A DNA stretch of 64,000 nt from Aplysia californica (lineage: Eukaryota > Mollusca > Gastropoda > Aplysiida > Aplysiidae). Under the pieces are notes generated by a model. That model did not search any database, had not been told where the DNA came from, and was given only the letters and a program-made list of their open reading frames with translations. A program made the position numbers and the translations under genes. The stretch is taken from assembly GCF_000002075.1 (NCBI RefSeq), contig NW_004797329.1, positions 220,357 to 284,356 of the forward strand, read 5' to 3'. Of the stretch, positions 14,804 through 26,633 are shown piece by piece; positions within the stretch are counted from its first letter, which is position 1; each line of letters begins with the position of its first letter.

Positions 14804-16233
14804 CCATTCGCAAATAACCAAAAATCTCAGAAACGGAAACCGTTCAAGTTTATTTTCCTGAGCGTTCGGAGAAATAGAGTAGGCCAAAAATAAAAGTCTG
14901 ATTTCAAGAGTCAACCCCTGAATTTTGAACAAGTTCATCTTGTACAGTGGAACTCGGATTCAACGAGAACTCGGATTCAACGAAATGAGATAGATTCCCC
15001 ATTTTTTTTCTTCTTTAAAATCAATAAAAATAACCCGGATTCAACGACCACTTAAATCAGCGAGCTCGGATTCAACGAGGTCGCTTCCAGGATGAACACC
15101 CCTGCAGATGTGGCTTCTCTCATTTTTCTCCCAGAACGAACTTTATCTATTCCCAGAAACCATCCATTGTACCTGCATCGTGAACCATTATAATTCATTT
15201 AGCCGATAGCATGCGACTAATCAGCGGCCTTTTTTTCATACCAACACATGTGTTGTTGGCCCGCGCACATGTCTTCTCAAGCGTGTTTTGAGGTCGGATG
15301 GGCGACTTGCACATGTGTGGCTGTGTGTGTGTGTCAGGGAGGGGGGGAGGGGGGAGGCACTAGCGGTCCGGGCGTTGAACATTGCAGATACTCTAACGCG
15401 TCAGTCTTTTTTTCCCCTCGGCAACTGATCTTTATTTTACAATGATAGCTAGTCTTGACGTAGATCTACGTAATGAATTGTGCACTGGTCTAAGGAATCA
15501 AAAGTTGCCGTTTTCTAGGCTGTACACAGCAACACAACTTTTTGGTAAACAATCGAGATGGCACTGGCGTGTGCATTTGAACGAATCTGCCTTTTTTTTA
15601 CACAGCTTATAATATGCAGGCACTTCAGGCACTACTTGCAACTTCTCTTTAAACATTACTTGCTCAGTGCCTGTAATTATCAACAAAAAACCTCGTGTTT
15701 GCATACGAACACTCGGATTCAACGAGATTTTAGGTCAGGCCCTAAGACCTCGTTGAATCCGAGTTCCACTTAGTAACACAGTAACATGATCAATATCTCT
15801 ACAGACTCAGTAGTCCATGTAAACACAAACACATAGCATTATATCCAAAAAGACAGACATAAATTACCCGGACGAACTTCCGTAATGAGCGACCACCCCA
15901 ACAAACACAAGAGAAGAGACCTAACCCTAACCCTGGCCCAACCCCTACCTCTACCCCAAACCTTAACCCCAACTCTGACCCTCTATTCTACTTTGTTTCA
16001 TGTGGGCGCTCGAAACGGAATTCCTCCCACTTACCCTCATCAGTATCACTCTCATCTGTATCTTTCACAAACACAAGCGCTGACTTTGCATGATCATCAG
16101 ACTTTGCAGACAACTTATCAATCTGTTGTGTCTGTTCACTACTGACCCATAAGTTGTGCATAAAAAGTTGAGATATTGAGAAAACAACCAAAACCTGTGC
16201 CACAACTTGAATACTTTTCCGAAAAATACTCAT
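3854..16233 (-). CDS. SIL1: SIL1, ER nucleotide exchange factor for BiP; complete, 9 exons
   Basis: Coding exons in gene order: 16035-16233, 13239-13337, 11613-11753, 10351-10448, 9255-9446, 8708-8829, 7297-7558, 6066-6133, 3854-4145. All junctions are GT-AG and phases agree, giving 490 residues against about 460 in vertebrates. SIL1 is known to release ADP from the ER Hsp70 BiP through an armadillo-like fold. Seen: start MSIFRKSIQ followed by a hydrophobic signal-peptide core (residues about 9-25); an acidic stretch (about 55-95); the family motif PPGLHVQMDLQSGKRKAR (about 104-121); and ARM-type helices from about residue 180 on, including GGLNSLRQFL and RQFPFAQKRFLDIGGLQAL, collinear with human SIL1. 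The ATG at 16233 is the first in its exon. The C-terminus is RDDL, which could act as a KDEL-like retrieval signal (inference). Introns hold four MITE copies, a pogo-like element and several SINEs. Identity is very likely; the 66-68 nt eighth exon is the smallest piece but fits in phase and sequence. Confidence 0.95.
4665..4742 (+). repeat. Family A/B shared 3' module, fragment
   Basis: GCGCTCATATGACCTTATGC followed by GCACCGTAAAACACTTAC. This is the 3' end shared by families A and B, with no upstream body. Confidence 0.65.
4905..5100 (+). repeat. Possible decayed tRNA-derived SINE
   Basis: GGGTGAGCTATCAAATTTGC and GAGTCCAATTCCAGTCTC have the spacing of A and B boxes. The sequence after it contains a perfect short inverted repeat (ACCCATTTGCAAATGGGT). 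Single copy in the window, so this is only suggestive. Confidence 0.4.
5270..5781 (+). mobile_element. MITE family M, copy 1, SIL1 intron 8
   Basis: Terminal inverted repeats: left GCATCGTGGAGAAATCAGGT and right reading, on the opposite strand, TGTCACGATGTGGTGGAATC. Inside are GACGAGCACC ends and an AT-rich, non-coding core of about 450 bp shared with three further copies. The right end is duplicated in degenerate form (two GACGAGCACCCGA words about 65 bp apart). Confidence 0.78.
6145..6352 (-). repeat. Family C short repeat in SIL1 intron
   Basis: On the minus strand it carries GTGGTTGGAGGGCGCCACTG, TGTTTCTGTCTCTCTGTC, AATGACCATTTTGTTGATGT and a CAAACAAATAAAC tail. Related copies lie at 17,310-17,475 and 60,548-60,862. 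It starts about 12 bp upstream of SIL1 exon 8. Confidence 0.72.
6400..6550. repeat. Family D repeat
   Basis: Core phrase AAATGCTAGGGGAGACATGG, then a segment TTTGTAAAGGTGACTGCCTT, and an end GAGCAGATTCGAATGTA. Related copies: 32,880-32,970, 57,895-58,060 and the split copy at 62,530-62,960. The ends (ACAGTYRAAC-like) suggest a decayed DNA-transposon MITE (inference). Confidence 0.6.
8090..8295 (+). repeat. tRNA-derived SINE, family G
   Basis: A decayed tRNA head with a B-box-like AAATTCCAGTGTGGGGAG, then the body GCCTGGGTTGGCCCTGATAG and AGCCTCCTAAATTACCTTAT, ending in a T-rich/A-rich tail. The same body is seen at 48,552-48,790 and 52,620-52,815. Confidence 0.72.
8897..9080 (-). repeat. Family A short interspersed repeat in SIL1 intron
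   Basis: A diverged full-length copy containing the AAGTCATATAAGTGCCAAAG and GTGTTACAAGAGAGTAAC words (plus strand). It lies between SIL1 exons 5 and 6, in sense orientation. Confidence 0.75.
9810..9990 (-). repeat. Family A short interspersed repeat in SIL1 intron
   Basis: A full-length copy whose 3' end reads GCGGCCCTCACAACTGCATA on the plus strand, closer to the family B version of this module than to other A copies. Confidence 0.75.
11806..11839 (+). repeat. (TA)n dinucleotide tract, SIL1 intron 2
   Basis: About 17 TA units immediately left of MITE family M copy 2. Confidence 0.9.
11840..12284 (+). mobile_element. MITE family M, copy 2, SIL1 intron 2
   Basis: Left end TGTGACATCTTGGTGAAATC, right end GACGAGCACTTGATCTCACC then GCGTCATGACAC. 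It lies next to a (TA)n tract. No coding capacity. Confidence 0.78.
12611..13026 (+). mobile_element. MITE family M, copy 3, SIL1 intron 2
   Basis: Left end AAGCATCGTAGTGGAAACAG, right end GACGAGCGCCTGATTCCACC then ACGTCGTGACA. It shares AATGAAATCAAAGAAATCAG and TCTTCAATCGCAAATATTTC-type internal words with copy 1. Confidence 0.8.
13776..14230 (+). mobile_element. MITE family M, copy 4, SIL1 intron 1
   Basis: Left end TAGTGTGGTAAAATCAGGCA, right end GACGAGCGCCTGATTCCACC then ACGTTGTGACAC. Same orientation as the other three copies. Superfamily not determined; target duplications are not clear. Confidence 0.78.
14944..15771 (+). mobile_element. Pogo-like MITE, copy 1, SIL1 intron 1
   Basis: It begins CAGTGGAACTCGGATTCAAC after TA and ends with the inverted form GTTGAATCCGAGTTCCACT followed by TA, so it has TIRs of at least 20 bp and a probable TA target duplication. 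The phrase CTCGGATTCAACGA recurs several times near both ends. The interior has no transposase reading frame. TA targets and CAGTGGAAC ends are typical of pogo/Tigger-type elements. Confidence 0.82.
15919..15981 (+). repeat. Telomere-like (CCCTAA) repeat in SIL1 intron 1
   Basis: Two exact CCTAACCCTAACCCT units followed by degenerate CCC-rich hexamers. It begins 54 nt inside intron 1 from the exon 1 donor. Confidence 0.75.
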
Positions 16234-16428
16234 GTCTGTCAATACACGGTTCTCCAAGACACTCCGAATGTGCAGCTTGAAACGTTGACAAGTTGGACGG
16301 ACCACAATGATTAATCTAAAAAAATGTTCAGCAAGTCAACTCAAAAAACCACACCACCATGCTCAAGTCTATTTACATCTCCTGGTGTCTGCAGTTTCAT
16401 TTAACAGTGGGTCAAAAACAGTAGCAAT

Positions 16429-16480
16429 TAGATCTAGATTCTTGATATCTAATCTAAATCTAGCATGCACATAGATCTAG
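16429..16480. other. AGATCTAGA-rich cluster upstream of SIL1
   Basis: TTAGATCTAGATTC, ATCTAATCTAAATCTAGC and ATAGATCTAGG lie within 52 bp, about 200 bp upstream of the SIL1 start codon. Confidence 0.6.
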
Positions 16481-17309
16481 GCCCCAGTTGTCAACCTTGC
16501 TCATTTCACCGGTTCCTGTTTTGTGAGAAATCTTGATACTTTCTTCACCATTCTCACTCAACACCATGAAAGTTTGAGTTCAGCAGCACGGTTGGCAAAC
16601 CATAAAAGCAGAGACCTCGGCTTAAAAAGCACTGTACTGAATAGTACAGCGTGTATCATAAATCAATAATACAGTCAGTTCAAACTCAAGTTCAAGGCAT
16701 TTCTTCAGTTGTGACTTCAGCTCACGGAAATCATTATTTCAATACTTTTTCAACTTAAATCATTCGTAAAGAAAGGAGTCATGGATCAAGATAGAATGTT
16801 TGTCTGTATGTTTCAAAGCTAGTGTGTTTTTAGAATCCCAAAAGATTCTTGCATCATATTTTGCTGCATTTTGGAACATAATATCACTTGGCGTAACCGC
16901 ATTGAAACACGTCGACATTAGAAAAACGAAAGTAAAATTCCTCTTTGTTATTATAAAACATGAATCAAAAAGCAACGAATTTGTGACCTTTTTTTTTTCA
17001 TTCCTGGTGAACACTTATTTGCATTTTCGTCTTTTTGTTTTTGAATACCTAAATCATAGGCACTATTCAAATAAGCCTGCATGTAATACTATACTTCCCC
17101 ATTCTCCTTGTCGCATTTTTCAACGGACTTTGTTCCATTTGACATCGAGTTCCATGGAATTTTCCTCACTTGTCTTGTAGCCTACTGAAATACAAGAGCT
17201 GCGACTTAAAAGAATACAACACATATATAGATCTATTTATTATTATTATTATGACCAGCTGCTGTCAGACCTAATTTTTTAAAACCCAAAAGTTGTATCA
17301 TTTATGCTT

Positions 17310-17475
17310 TGTTTATTTGTTTGTTTGTTTTTGTTAGTTTGTTCGTTTGTTTGAATAAAGAGAAAGACATCGCTAATGGTCATATCTAGTGCTGGGAGAA
17401 AAGACAGACAGAAACAATTTTACAGCACGGAAAAAAAGAAGTAGGACCTGTGACGCCCTCCAACCAATCGCTCTC
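17310..17475 (-). repeat. Family C short repeat
   Basis: Minus strand GGTTGGAGGGCGTCACAGG and a tail of CAAACAAACAAACAAA type. It matches the copy at 6,145-6,352 along its length. Confidence 0.7.
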
Positions 17476-17881
17476 TAAACATGCTCAAACTCAAAACAAC
17501 AACCTGTATAAGCATTGTCCTCGAAAACGGGGGGGAGGGGGATATTGAGCAGAAAAATAGAATACACATTATAAGCCTATAACGTACGTAGGCCTGCGCA
17601 GAAAAGCAAATTAGACTAGCTCATATTATATAATATACATAGTAAGTCGTTAATAAATGCATCACTAGAGAAGAAAAAAAGGATATACATGAAAAGAAAA
17701 CGTAGACGTGAATAAGACACAATGATATAAAAATCTAGATAAGAAAAGGTAAGATAAATCTTTATTGTCCAGATGATCCCGGCACACCTTTAAGGACGAT
17801 TAGTGTGAAAATCAACTCGGGACTCACGAAAAAAAGAAAGAGAAAATCACCACCAACGTGCTGACTCTGTGAACACAACGA

Positions 17882-17955
17882 GGCCCTCCTCCTCCTCCTC
17901 CTCCTCCTCCTCCACCTACATCACCACCACCACCACCACCACGACCACCACCACC
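17882..17955 (+). repeat. (CTC)n(CAC)n triplet tract
   Basis: Eight or more CTC units followed by about twelve CAC/ACC units. Confidence 0.9.
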
Positions 17956-18249
17956 TTATTAAAGCATTGGGATTGTGAAATGCGGCATGTTTGGCCTACA
18001 TTATTTTATACAATATGTATTGTGTTTACTAAATACTCGTCTCAGTTTGTACGACTATTTTTTTTAAAAAATATTTTCATCATTTACACTCTATATATTG
18101 GCCAAAGATTTACAAAACTTAAAAGCAACATTAAGGTCGGCGCTTAATTTCTTCTTCCTCCTCCTCGGTACCGGGCCATCACCATCACAACGCCAACATT
18201 ACAGCCACGACCTCCTCAGGAAGTTATACGTGTACTGATCATACCAAAG

Positions 18250-18776
18250 AATTTTGTTTTTGTTTTTGTAAGTGTTTTACGGCGCTCGCAACTGCATAAG
18301 GTCATATGAGTGCGCGAGACACATTAATCATTTTCATCTGGTAGGAAATTTTGAATTTTGTCCGGGTGGCGGCCGGAGCCTACTCTTGGCGATTTTAGAC
18401 CATGGGATCTTTAACGTGCACAACTTGCACACGGGACCTCCAAGATTTTTCACCCTAGTCCGAGAAAGCTAGGTGTAGTTCTTTCCTACCAGAAGACCAT
18501 GGGTGTGGCTGAAAGACAGCAGTAAGAAGGAGCAGTAGAAAGGCTGCAGACTGCAGAAAGAGTCAGCACAGAGAAGGGGGTAATTAAGAAGGAGAGGGTG
18601 GGGGCAGAAAGTGGAGACGAAAGCAGACGACAGAACAGTGTTAGAGAGTAGAAAAAGGAGGTGAAAGGAACAAAATATTTTAGAGAAGAAAATTTTTCCG
18701 TTGCATACCCGGATTCGAACCCGGGATCTTTGAATGAGAGGCGCACACCTCAACATCTAGGCCACGAGAGCCCCGT
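18250..18776 (-). repeat. Family B tRNA-derived SINE, full length
   Basis: Read on the minus strand, the element begins with a tRNA-like head: A-box region GTGGCCTAGATGTTGAGG and B box GGGTTCGAATCCGGGT. A pyrimidine-rich body with CACGTTAAAGATCCC-type core follows, then GCCACCCGG, then the 3' end GTTGCGAGCGCCGTAAAACA. Its head abuts a GAA/GGA triplet array. Confidence 0.85.
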
Positions 18777-18780
18777 TATA

Positions 18781-18959
18781 AAGAAGAAGAAGAAGAAGAA
18801 GAAGAAGAAGAAGAAGAAGAAGGAGGAGGAGGAGGAGGAGGAGGAGGAGGAGGAGGAGGAGGAGGAGGAGGAGGAGGAGGAGGAGAAGGAGGAGGAGGAG
18901 AAGAAGAAGAAGAAGAAGAAGAAGAAGAAGAAGAAGAAGAAGAAGAAGAAGAAGAAGAA
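18781..18959 (+). repeat. Compound GAA/GGA triplet array
   Basis: About 180 bp of pure purine triplets arranged as (AAG)n, (GAG)n, (AAG)n. It begins exactly at the head end of the family B SINE. Long homopurine GAA tracts can form triplexes. Confidence 0.95.
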
Positions 18960-19555
18960 AACGCACTATTGTGTTACAAAGCAGGTGTTGCTGAGATCGT
19001 GACCTTCACTTGGAAAGTTTCCGTTCAGCTTAGGGTATTTCTTTTTCTACAATGTCAGTAAAAAAAAACCACAGTGGATCTTTTTGCGAGTGAATTCGAC
19101 AAGTAACTTGAGTGGAATGCGAGAGGGAAAGAAAAGTATGATAATGAAGGTTGATGGTAACGATATAGCTGGGGAAACCGGGAGAGGGGATAATTTATCA
19201 GTTTGGAATACATAATGATGATAAAATATGCGCATATGGGCCGGTGTCTGTGGAACAGGAGTTAAAATTGCAGTTAAACTTGTACTGTACATTTCAATTT
19301 GACAGGCCATTAAAGTTTTGATTTGCATTTGTTGGAAGAATAGATGTATTCGAATGTGACGGGTTGGGGGTTTTTTCAGCTTAGTCAGATCAGTGTGCCC
19401 CACAAGAGCATATAATACGTGTATTATTATTACTCTTAAATGCAATATGTTTGACTCATGAGACGAGGTGTGTGTACAACCTGCACTCCCCGTATTCTAT
19501 TATGGAATTGTATTTAATAACAATACGGCAACACAAAACGAATACGAAATGTTGT

Positions 19556-20221
<666 letters not shown>

Positions 20222-20224
20222 TAA

Positions 20225-20320
20225 TTTGTGATCTGTGCTGTTGTCATGGAAGTCTCTTCTGTAAAATGTGTTTTATGTACGTGGACCAACGGCCTTCAAC
20301 TCTGAATAAACATTATTTTA
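20225..20320 (+). repeat. Retroelement 3' tail fragment
   Basis: GAAGTCTCTTCTGTAAAATG, then CGTGGACCAACGGCCTTCAA and CTGAATAAAC. The same series occurs at 50,163-50,235. The ending resembles the 3' end of a retroposon transcript with an AATAAA signal. Confidence 0.55.
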
Positions 20321-20494
20321 CCTGGTACTTACTAAACACTTAAATATTATTATACTCTTCGACACATTTATCTATATCTTATTTTAGCTACACGTAGTTA
20401 GATTCATGGGTGGTTGACGTACGCTCTGATGTGGTTATTGCTTCATCTTACCTCTATTAAACATCTGAATCTATAGGCCTACATTATTATTGAG

Positions 20495-20612
20495 CATTGT
20501 CCTTAATTTCTCTTCCTTTTTTTCTATGTATGACTCTCCAGTCGCTAATCTTTGGCATTTACATGATCTACTGGGTTGCAAGTGCCGTAAAACTACTAAA
20601 ACTAAAACTTTT
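20495..20612 (+). repeat. Family A repeat, truncated
   Basis: Only the second half is recognisable, ending GTTGCAAGTGCCGTAAAACT. It lies on the plus strand, opposite to most other copies. Confidence 0.6.
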
Positions 20613-21111
20613 TAAAAATTACATGTGGTTCGATTCTTCTTCCAACAGCAAGTCTAGGCCTAATCTGCAGCCACAGCGATTGTCTTTGCGTAATTGTTAG
20701 AACTTAGTATAGTTTACGGGCGTATAAAATATGTATTTGAAAGGATCGCTTCCCGGAATGGACCGGTATTCAGGAAACGTGTAGTTTTGTAAAGATCTAC
20801 TGTCGAAATTATGTTAATTAAGTTATGATATGGCTATGTCGCACTTGTATTGATGTGTGAGAACTGCTTCTATTTCCTACTGGTTTCAAGAAGTCTTTTT
20901 TCTTTCCTTCACTCTCTTTCTCCCCCCCCCCCCTCTCTCTCCCCCCCCCCCTCTCTCTCTTGCTCATTTTGTTTAATTGTTTAAGTGTTTCTGTCTGTCC
21001 TCTCGCCTCCGCTAAAAGTAAGTGCAATGAAACGTTCGGACTTCACAGCATGGAACACTGGATGAAATCACCACCAGTTTGATGATACTTTTATAGCTGC
21101 TCTCTTTTTAT

Positions 21112-21271
21112 TTTAGTTTAAGTAAGAGTTTTACGGCACTTGCAAAACAATAAGGTCATATAAGTGCCCAAGATCAAGAATAGATGTGTTACAAGAGAGT
21201 ATACATAAAAAAGAAGGATTTGATAGGAAAGAAGGCGCAACCACACCAGAGCACCCGCCAACCACCCACAT
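21112..21271 (-). repeat. Family A short interspersed repeat
   Basis: Full-length apart from a deletion in the middle (after GAGAGTATACATAAAAAAG). A second copy follows at 21,440-21,595 in the same orientation. Confidence 0.75.
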
Positions 21272-21439
21272 AGCTGCTCTGCACCGTACCACACGCCCAG
21301 ACAACCGAAATAGGTCACTGTGATTGTGATCCAGACAGGCGAAAACATGAGTACATAATTATGAACACATACACTATTTTTTAAAACATGATGAGAGAGC
21401 GTGAAATATGCCAGCGCCACGCACGAAGATGATGTTTCG

Positions 21440-21595
21440 GTTTTAGTAAAGAGTTTTACAGTAGCCTACTTGCAACATAATAAGGTAAGGTCATACAAGA
21501 GGTGTTACAATAGAGTTACAAGCATAGAAAGAGAGATAAGGACGATAGAAGGTTGATAGGAGAAAAAGCACACCACACCAGAGCATCCCCCGCCG
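21440..21595 (-). repeat. Family A short interspersed repeat
   Basis: A diverged copy with a 3' module containing an insertion (CAGTAGCCTACTTGCAAC). It pairs with the copy 170 bp to its left. Confidence 0.7.
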
Positions 21596-22240
21596 CGAAG
21601 ATGAGTGCTCAGCATTATTTTATATATTATATTTTAAAAGTTTGTGTTTTCACGTTTGCTAAACTTAAAAGCTCATTTTCTCAAAATTATATTTTTATAT
21701 CCTACCTCACAAAATGTGCAATATCTAAAAAAACTACTCGAGATATTTTAAACATTCAAAAACCCCCGTGTTCAGCATTGAATTTCCTAGGTAAAATGAT
21801 AATCCCTTAACTCGGAGTGGTCAAAATCTGACTTTTGGTACCTTTCTTAAGACACACACACATAATATATAAAGCTCATAGAGAATACCGCAGAGCGTGG
21901 ATATGCGAAATACATGCATTCATTATTACATTTATTATCTATTATATATTATATCGAATTATACTTCCGCCTTTACTCCAGAGGAAAGCGGCGTCAACAC
22001 TTCACTGAGGACCCCTAAGGGTGCACTGCTTTTGGCAAGGCGTAGCGCTGGTTGGCTCATGAGGTAATTAGGCTGCCCACTTGCGATTTATGTATCTGGC
22101 TAGAGCGATCGTTGTGATACAAGTTATTTAAGTTATATTGAATCAGTATTTCGTCATCTGCGGTTGATAAGAATTAACCATTGAAGCACTGGCATGCAGG
22201 CAGCTTTCGAAGAATGATTCCCGTACATATAAGAATTTAA

Positions 22241-22267
22241 AAGATGAGAGAGAGAGAGAGAGAGAGG

Positions 22268-22328
<61 letters not shown>

Positions 22329-22344
22329 AGAGGGAGAGAGAGAG
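22241..22344 (+). repeat. (GA)n tract
   Basis: About 100 bp of GA repeat with a few GGGA interruptions. Confidence 0.95.
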
Positions 22345-22351
22345 AATTTTT

Positions 22352-22440
22352 TGTTGTTGTTTTGGTAATTCTTTTATGGCGTTCGCAACTGCATAAGATC
22401 ATTTGAGCGTGCAGGACACATAAGGCATTTTCAGTTTGGT
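22352..22440 (-). repeat. Family B 3' module beside a (GA)n tract
   Basis: Plus strand GGCGTTCGCAACTGCATAAG and CATTTTCAGTTTGGTAAGAA. A short 3' fragment of family B lying directly next to the (GA)n tract at 22,241-22,344. Confidence 0.65.
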
Positions 22441-22689
22441 AAGAATTTGACTGTGGATGCTCATCATTGTTTAGTATGTAATAGGAATTAATACTATCTT
22501 GAAAGGTGGTACATGTAATATTTTGCCCATGTGAAATGCATGTCAGGTCACGTTGGTTCTTTGCCAACAACAACACCCCCCCTCCCCGAAAAAAACCCAA
22601 AAAACAAAAATACCCATGTGAGAATTGTATTTTATAGGAACTTAAATAAAAGAAGACTTTCCAATCCAAAAAATTCCCCCCTCAACAGC

Positions 22690-22975
22690 ACATTATAAGC
22701 GTCTTACATACAATCTATAATCACCACAGCAAACCTGATAGCATTCTGAGACAATTTCAGCTTCCTGTGAAAAATACAGTGCAAGCTACCATTTTAAAGG
22801 CACTAAAACACTAACAAGATCTTTCGGTGTCTATGGTCAGGTACCCATTCACACCTAGGTGAAATGAGGACAATTTTCGTGCAAAGTGCCTTTCCCTAGG
22901 ACAAAACATTGGGCCTGAACCTTCAACCATACCTGCAACCTCACTATTATGAGCCTGGTAGTCTAATCACACTGG
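22690..22975 (-). repeat. tRNA-derived SINE, family H
   Basis: Minus-strand order: decayed tRNA head (GTGAGGTTGCAGGTATGG), GGGAAAGGCACTTTGCACG, GGGTACCTGACCATAGACAC, TTAGTGTTTTAGTGCC and a 3' end. It matches 29,395-29,725 collinearly. Confidence 0.72.
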
Positions 22976-25900
22976 AATTAATCAACAAACTTTATTTGCT
23001 GTTGCCGTATCTCCAGCAATGTAACAGCGCCATTCACACATAACACCAACCTAGTAAGACAACAAAGTAGTAAAATGAAATACCATAGTCTTAATCAATT
23101 TTATTTACAAATATTTGTTGGAATAATGTTTGTTCTACAGCAAAAAGGGGTTTTATAAGCTAGTGTTACATAATCACCTCAGTAAATCAACTACATGCAC
23201 CAGATTACGCGACCTACAAACAAACGAAGATAGAAATGATCTTAGTATTCTTAGGTAGGTAGGTTCATGAAACATTAGAGAATACTGTTACTGTTACTGT
23301 ACTGTAGTAAGAAAAATGAGTAACAAAAAGTTTGGAAAGTAGGATCAAATGGACATTAGTAATTTTATGACAGTGATGATACAAGTTGTGGGGTTAGTAT
23401 TTACACATGACCAAGTTAAAAAAACAACAAATAACTTTTTGCTTTATTAAAAATAACTGAAAACTACAAAAGTTACTAATAATATGCAGAAAAATTGCTA
23501 AACAGAATGTCACTTATGAGTCTGCCAAGGACTTACTAACAACTGACAACATAAGGCTTGTTACACAATAAACTGGAAGATAGATCTCATTACTACGCAG
23601 AAAAACACAGCAAAAAGAATCTTAGTATTTGGAGAAGTTCATCAGCCAACAAACATCTCAAGTAATATTTTACTCGAAAGTGTTGCACTTTTGATGTTCA
23701 AAGAATGGTAGGCTACACCATAAAGAAAGCAAGGAAATTCCCAAAACATGTTTGTTGTTTTGCTGTATTCAAAGTATAACATAAAGAAGTTCATCATACG
23801 CAAAATTGTTAAAGTCAAATAAAATTTCAAACACATTAAAGAAAGATCTTATTCAAACAAAATAAGTAATTAAATAGTGACCATTTCCTTTATTATTTCC
23901 AGTTATAGCTCTTCACTGCTGCTTTAAAAAAAAAGTTGCTGGCCTACCATACACAATATCAACTAAACTGACTTTGAGTATGAACCTGGTTCCACAAGTT
24001 CGAAATTTCAATTTGGAAACAAAATCTGTAGAGCAGCATTAACCAGTGCAGATATTAAGTCAAGGCTGAAAAAGGTCGACAAAAATGTCCTGTAACACAC
24101 TGCCACATATTTGAACCAACATATACAGATTTTAGATGTCTTAAAGTTAAAGGAGACAGTATCTAACTCCTTTCAATCTTAGCACTGTTCTTTTGCATTT
24201 GAAACACCACATTTCAAAACACAATGAAACGATCAATCAACTATACATTTAATTAACACACAGGAATGAGAGCACAGGCAGATGCTACAGTATTTGGCTT
24301 TATATAGTACACGTCTGCGACAGTTATATCATCATACCTACATTGATCAAAGTCAGACTCATAATTTCAACTATTTATTCAAGAGAAAATGACTATAATG
24401 AGATCGTGAGAATTTGAAAGCATAACAATGTTAATGAGGAAGTGAAGATACAAGCTTGTCACAAATATGGCCCATGAGGAAAAGCGTCGCCATCTACAAT
24501 TAAAAAAAAAAAGTTTATCATTCCAACTCAACAACTCATTACAAGACAATATTTAAGAGGGGAATAGGTTTCAGGAAGGGACAATTGTGAATAAAGACCA
24601 AGCCAGCTCTCTATAGACTTCACAGAATTGATGAATTCAATGAGAAACCTTCTGTTGACAGAATATTTGTTATACCTTATCAAAGAGAAAACTGAAGAAA
24701 GGAAAGAGAATCTCAGCAAGATATTTCTTTTATCTCAAAAATACAAAATCTCTTATCCTCCACAGGGTACACAGGAAAGACTCTGGAGAAAGAATAGCTA
24801 TCATTTATTACTAAATAAAGTAATATATAACCACCAACAAAGACAACTTTGTCGAAAACCACTTTGATTTGGATAAACAGCACAGAAAGATGCCATACCT
24901 CAAAGAGACATTTCTTACTTCATCACTTGATGCTTGAACACAATCCTGGTCTCCATCTGCCTTGAAGTAAAACCGTAGTCAGGAGTTTGGCTTCTTTTAG
25001 CGAGGTTCGGTATAAAGTTATTTCAGACTAATGAGCATCAGCTTGTCATAGCAGCACCAGGAAGAACAAAAAGATCAACCAACTCATGTCCAATTTTTTT
25101 TTTAAATTGGATGTCTAATCCTAACTATTTGTAATACTAATACTCATGACATAAGACAAATACCAAAGGAACAATACACAAGGCAACCCTGATATATCTA
25201 TATTTGAATAACACTTAGGAAGAGAAAACATTCACCTTGTACATTGACATACAAAAAGTACTTACTAATTTTACCTTAAAAGGCAATGATTGTGTCATCA
25301 ACAACACAATTACTTTAAGAAATTGTCATTATCAAAATTATTTTTACACCTCCATCATCATCATCATCAGCCAGTGCCAGATCTGCGATATCATATAAAA
25401 TCTATTTCACCCGTAGTTTTTACAACTGTACTACTTTTCTTTAGCAGGTTGTACTTTTCTAGGCATGAGTTTGTGGTGCAAGTCAGAGGAGCCACATATT
25501 AATAATGCAATTATTATGTCACAGCCAGTTTTTAAAAAAAAGATAATACATTAAGTATAATCTTAACTTAAAACAAAGTACGTACAAATACAATGTACTG
25601 TACCCTGAGCGCATTTAAATAAATAACTTTATACCAGGCTCCTTTCCCAAGCACAATCTCTAAATACTGGCGCCTTGATTTGAGCCCTTTTCAAAAAACT
25701 AGTTTTCGTCTTCTAATATTTTTTTCTCAATAGTTCACGTTCCCCTCCTCCTCTTGAGTGATAGCATATAAATAAAAATTCAATAATCACTGTGTGAAAG
25801 CTTTCTTCATGATGCTGTTGCACACCTGCAGCAGAAACATATCAATTTCAACACATCAGTATTCACAGCAGAAAACTATAGTTTTGGGCCTTGATGTATT

Positions 25901-26633
25901 ATGAGAGAAGTAGACCAAAGTATCTCACAGTCTCCCTTACATAGCATTGTTTTTACTGCTGAAGAAGGCCTCTTTTCAATACTGATTATTTCAAAACTAG
26001 CAACCTGACCCCCAATCTGCAATAAACGAAGCATAGGAACACAAACTAGCTCATAGAGCAGGTTTTCAGGAAATGGGAAGGAGCAGCAAAAATAAAATGC
26101 AAGGGCTGTGTGGTCAGAATTTAAGATAAAGGAAGCATTTCCCAACACAACCAAATTAGGATTAAACAAGTTTTTCTGGGTAAAAGCTTTTGTCAGAACT
26201 TTAGAGAACTCTGATGTAGACCAAAGTTTTACAATATTCTCTTACCATTACATATACATTATGTAACAAGGAAAGGCAAACCAGACGAACACACAATAAT
26301 TACAAGGAACTAATGAGAACAATTATCATTTTTTTTTTTTAAATGAGAGATTTAATTGTTAACAATTCACAACAACAGGTAGTAAAAAACTCATAATAGT
26401 CATACATATGCAGCCTACATTTAAAAAAACCCAAAATGTTATAAAATTCCCAAAACTAATGTAATGAAAAGAAACATGAGAGTGGGGATGAAAGGAACAT
26501 GATGAATAATAATGTTATACGAGAAAGAACACTTCCCCCATGAGACGAGAATTATTTACAATGTAAGTTTTCAACAGCAACAAGATTTTCCTAGTGAGGA
26601 GATCAGCCATGTCAGGGCAAATGCCGATGTTCA

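Noticed and set aside
16234-16305. N-terminal extension of SIL1 exon 1 from an upstream in-frame codon
   Set aside because: The upstream codon is GTG, not ATG, and the extension would put about 24 polar residues ahead of the signal peptide. The ATG at 16,233 is the first in the exon.
18690-18776. Possible tRNA gene (GGGTTCGAATCC box with an A-box-like segment)
   Set aside because: The tRNA-like part continues into a SINE body repeated at 19,598-20,103 and elsewhere, and the acceptor stem does not pair. It is a SINE head, not a tRNA gene.
18661-19002. Long open frames across the GAA/GGA and TA arrays (poly-K/E, poly-L, poly-IY)
   Set aside because: They are products of triplet and dinucleotide repeats with no codon structure outside the repeats.
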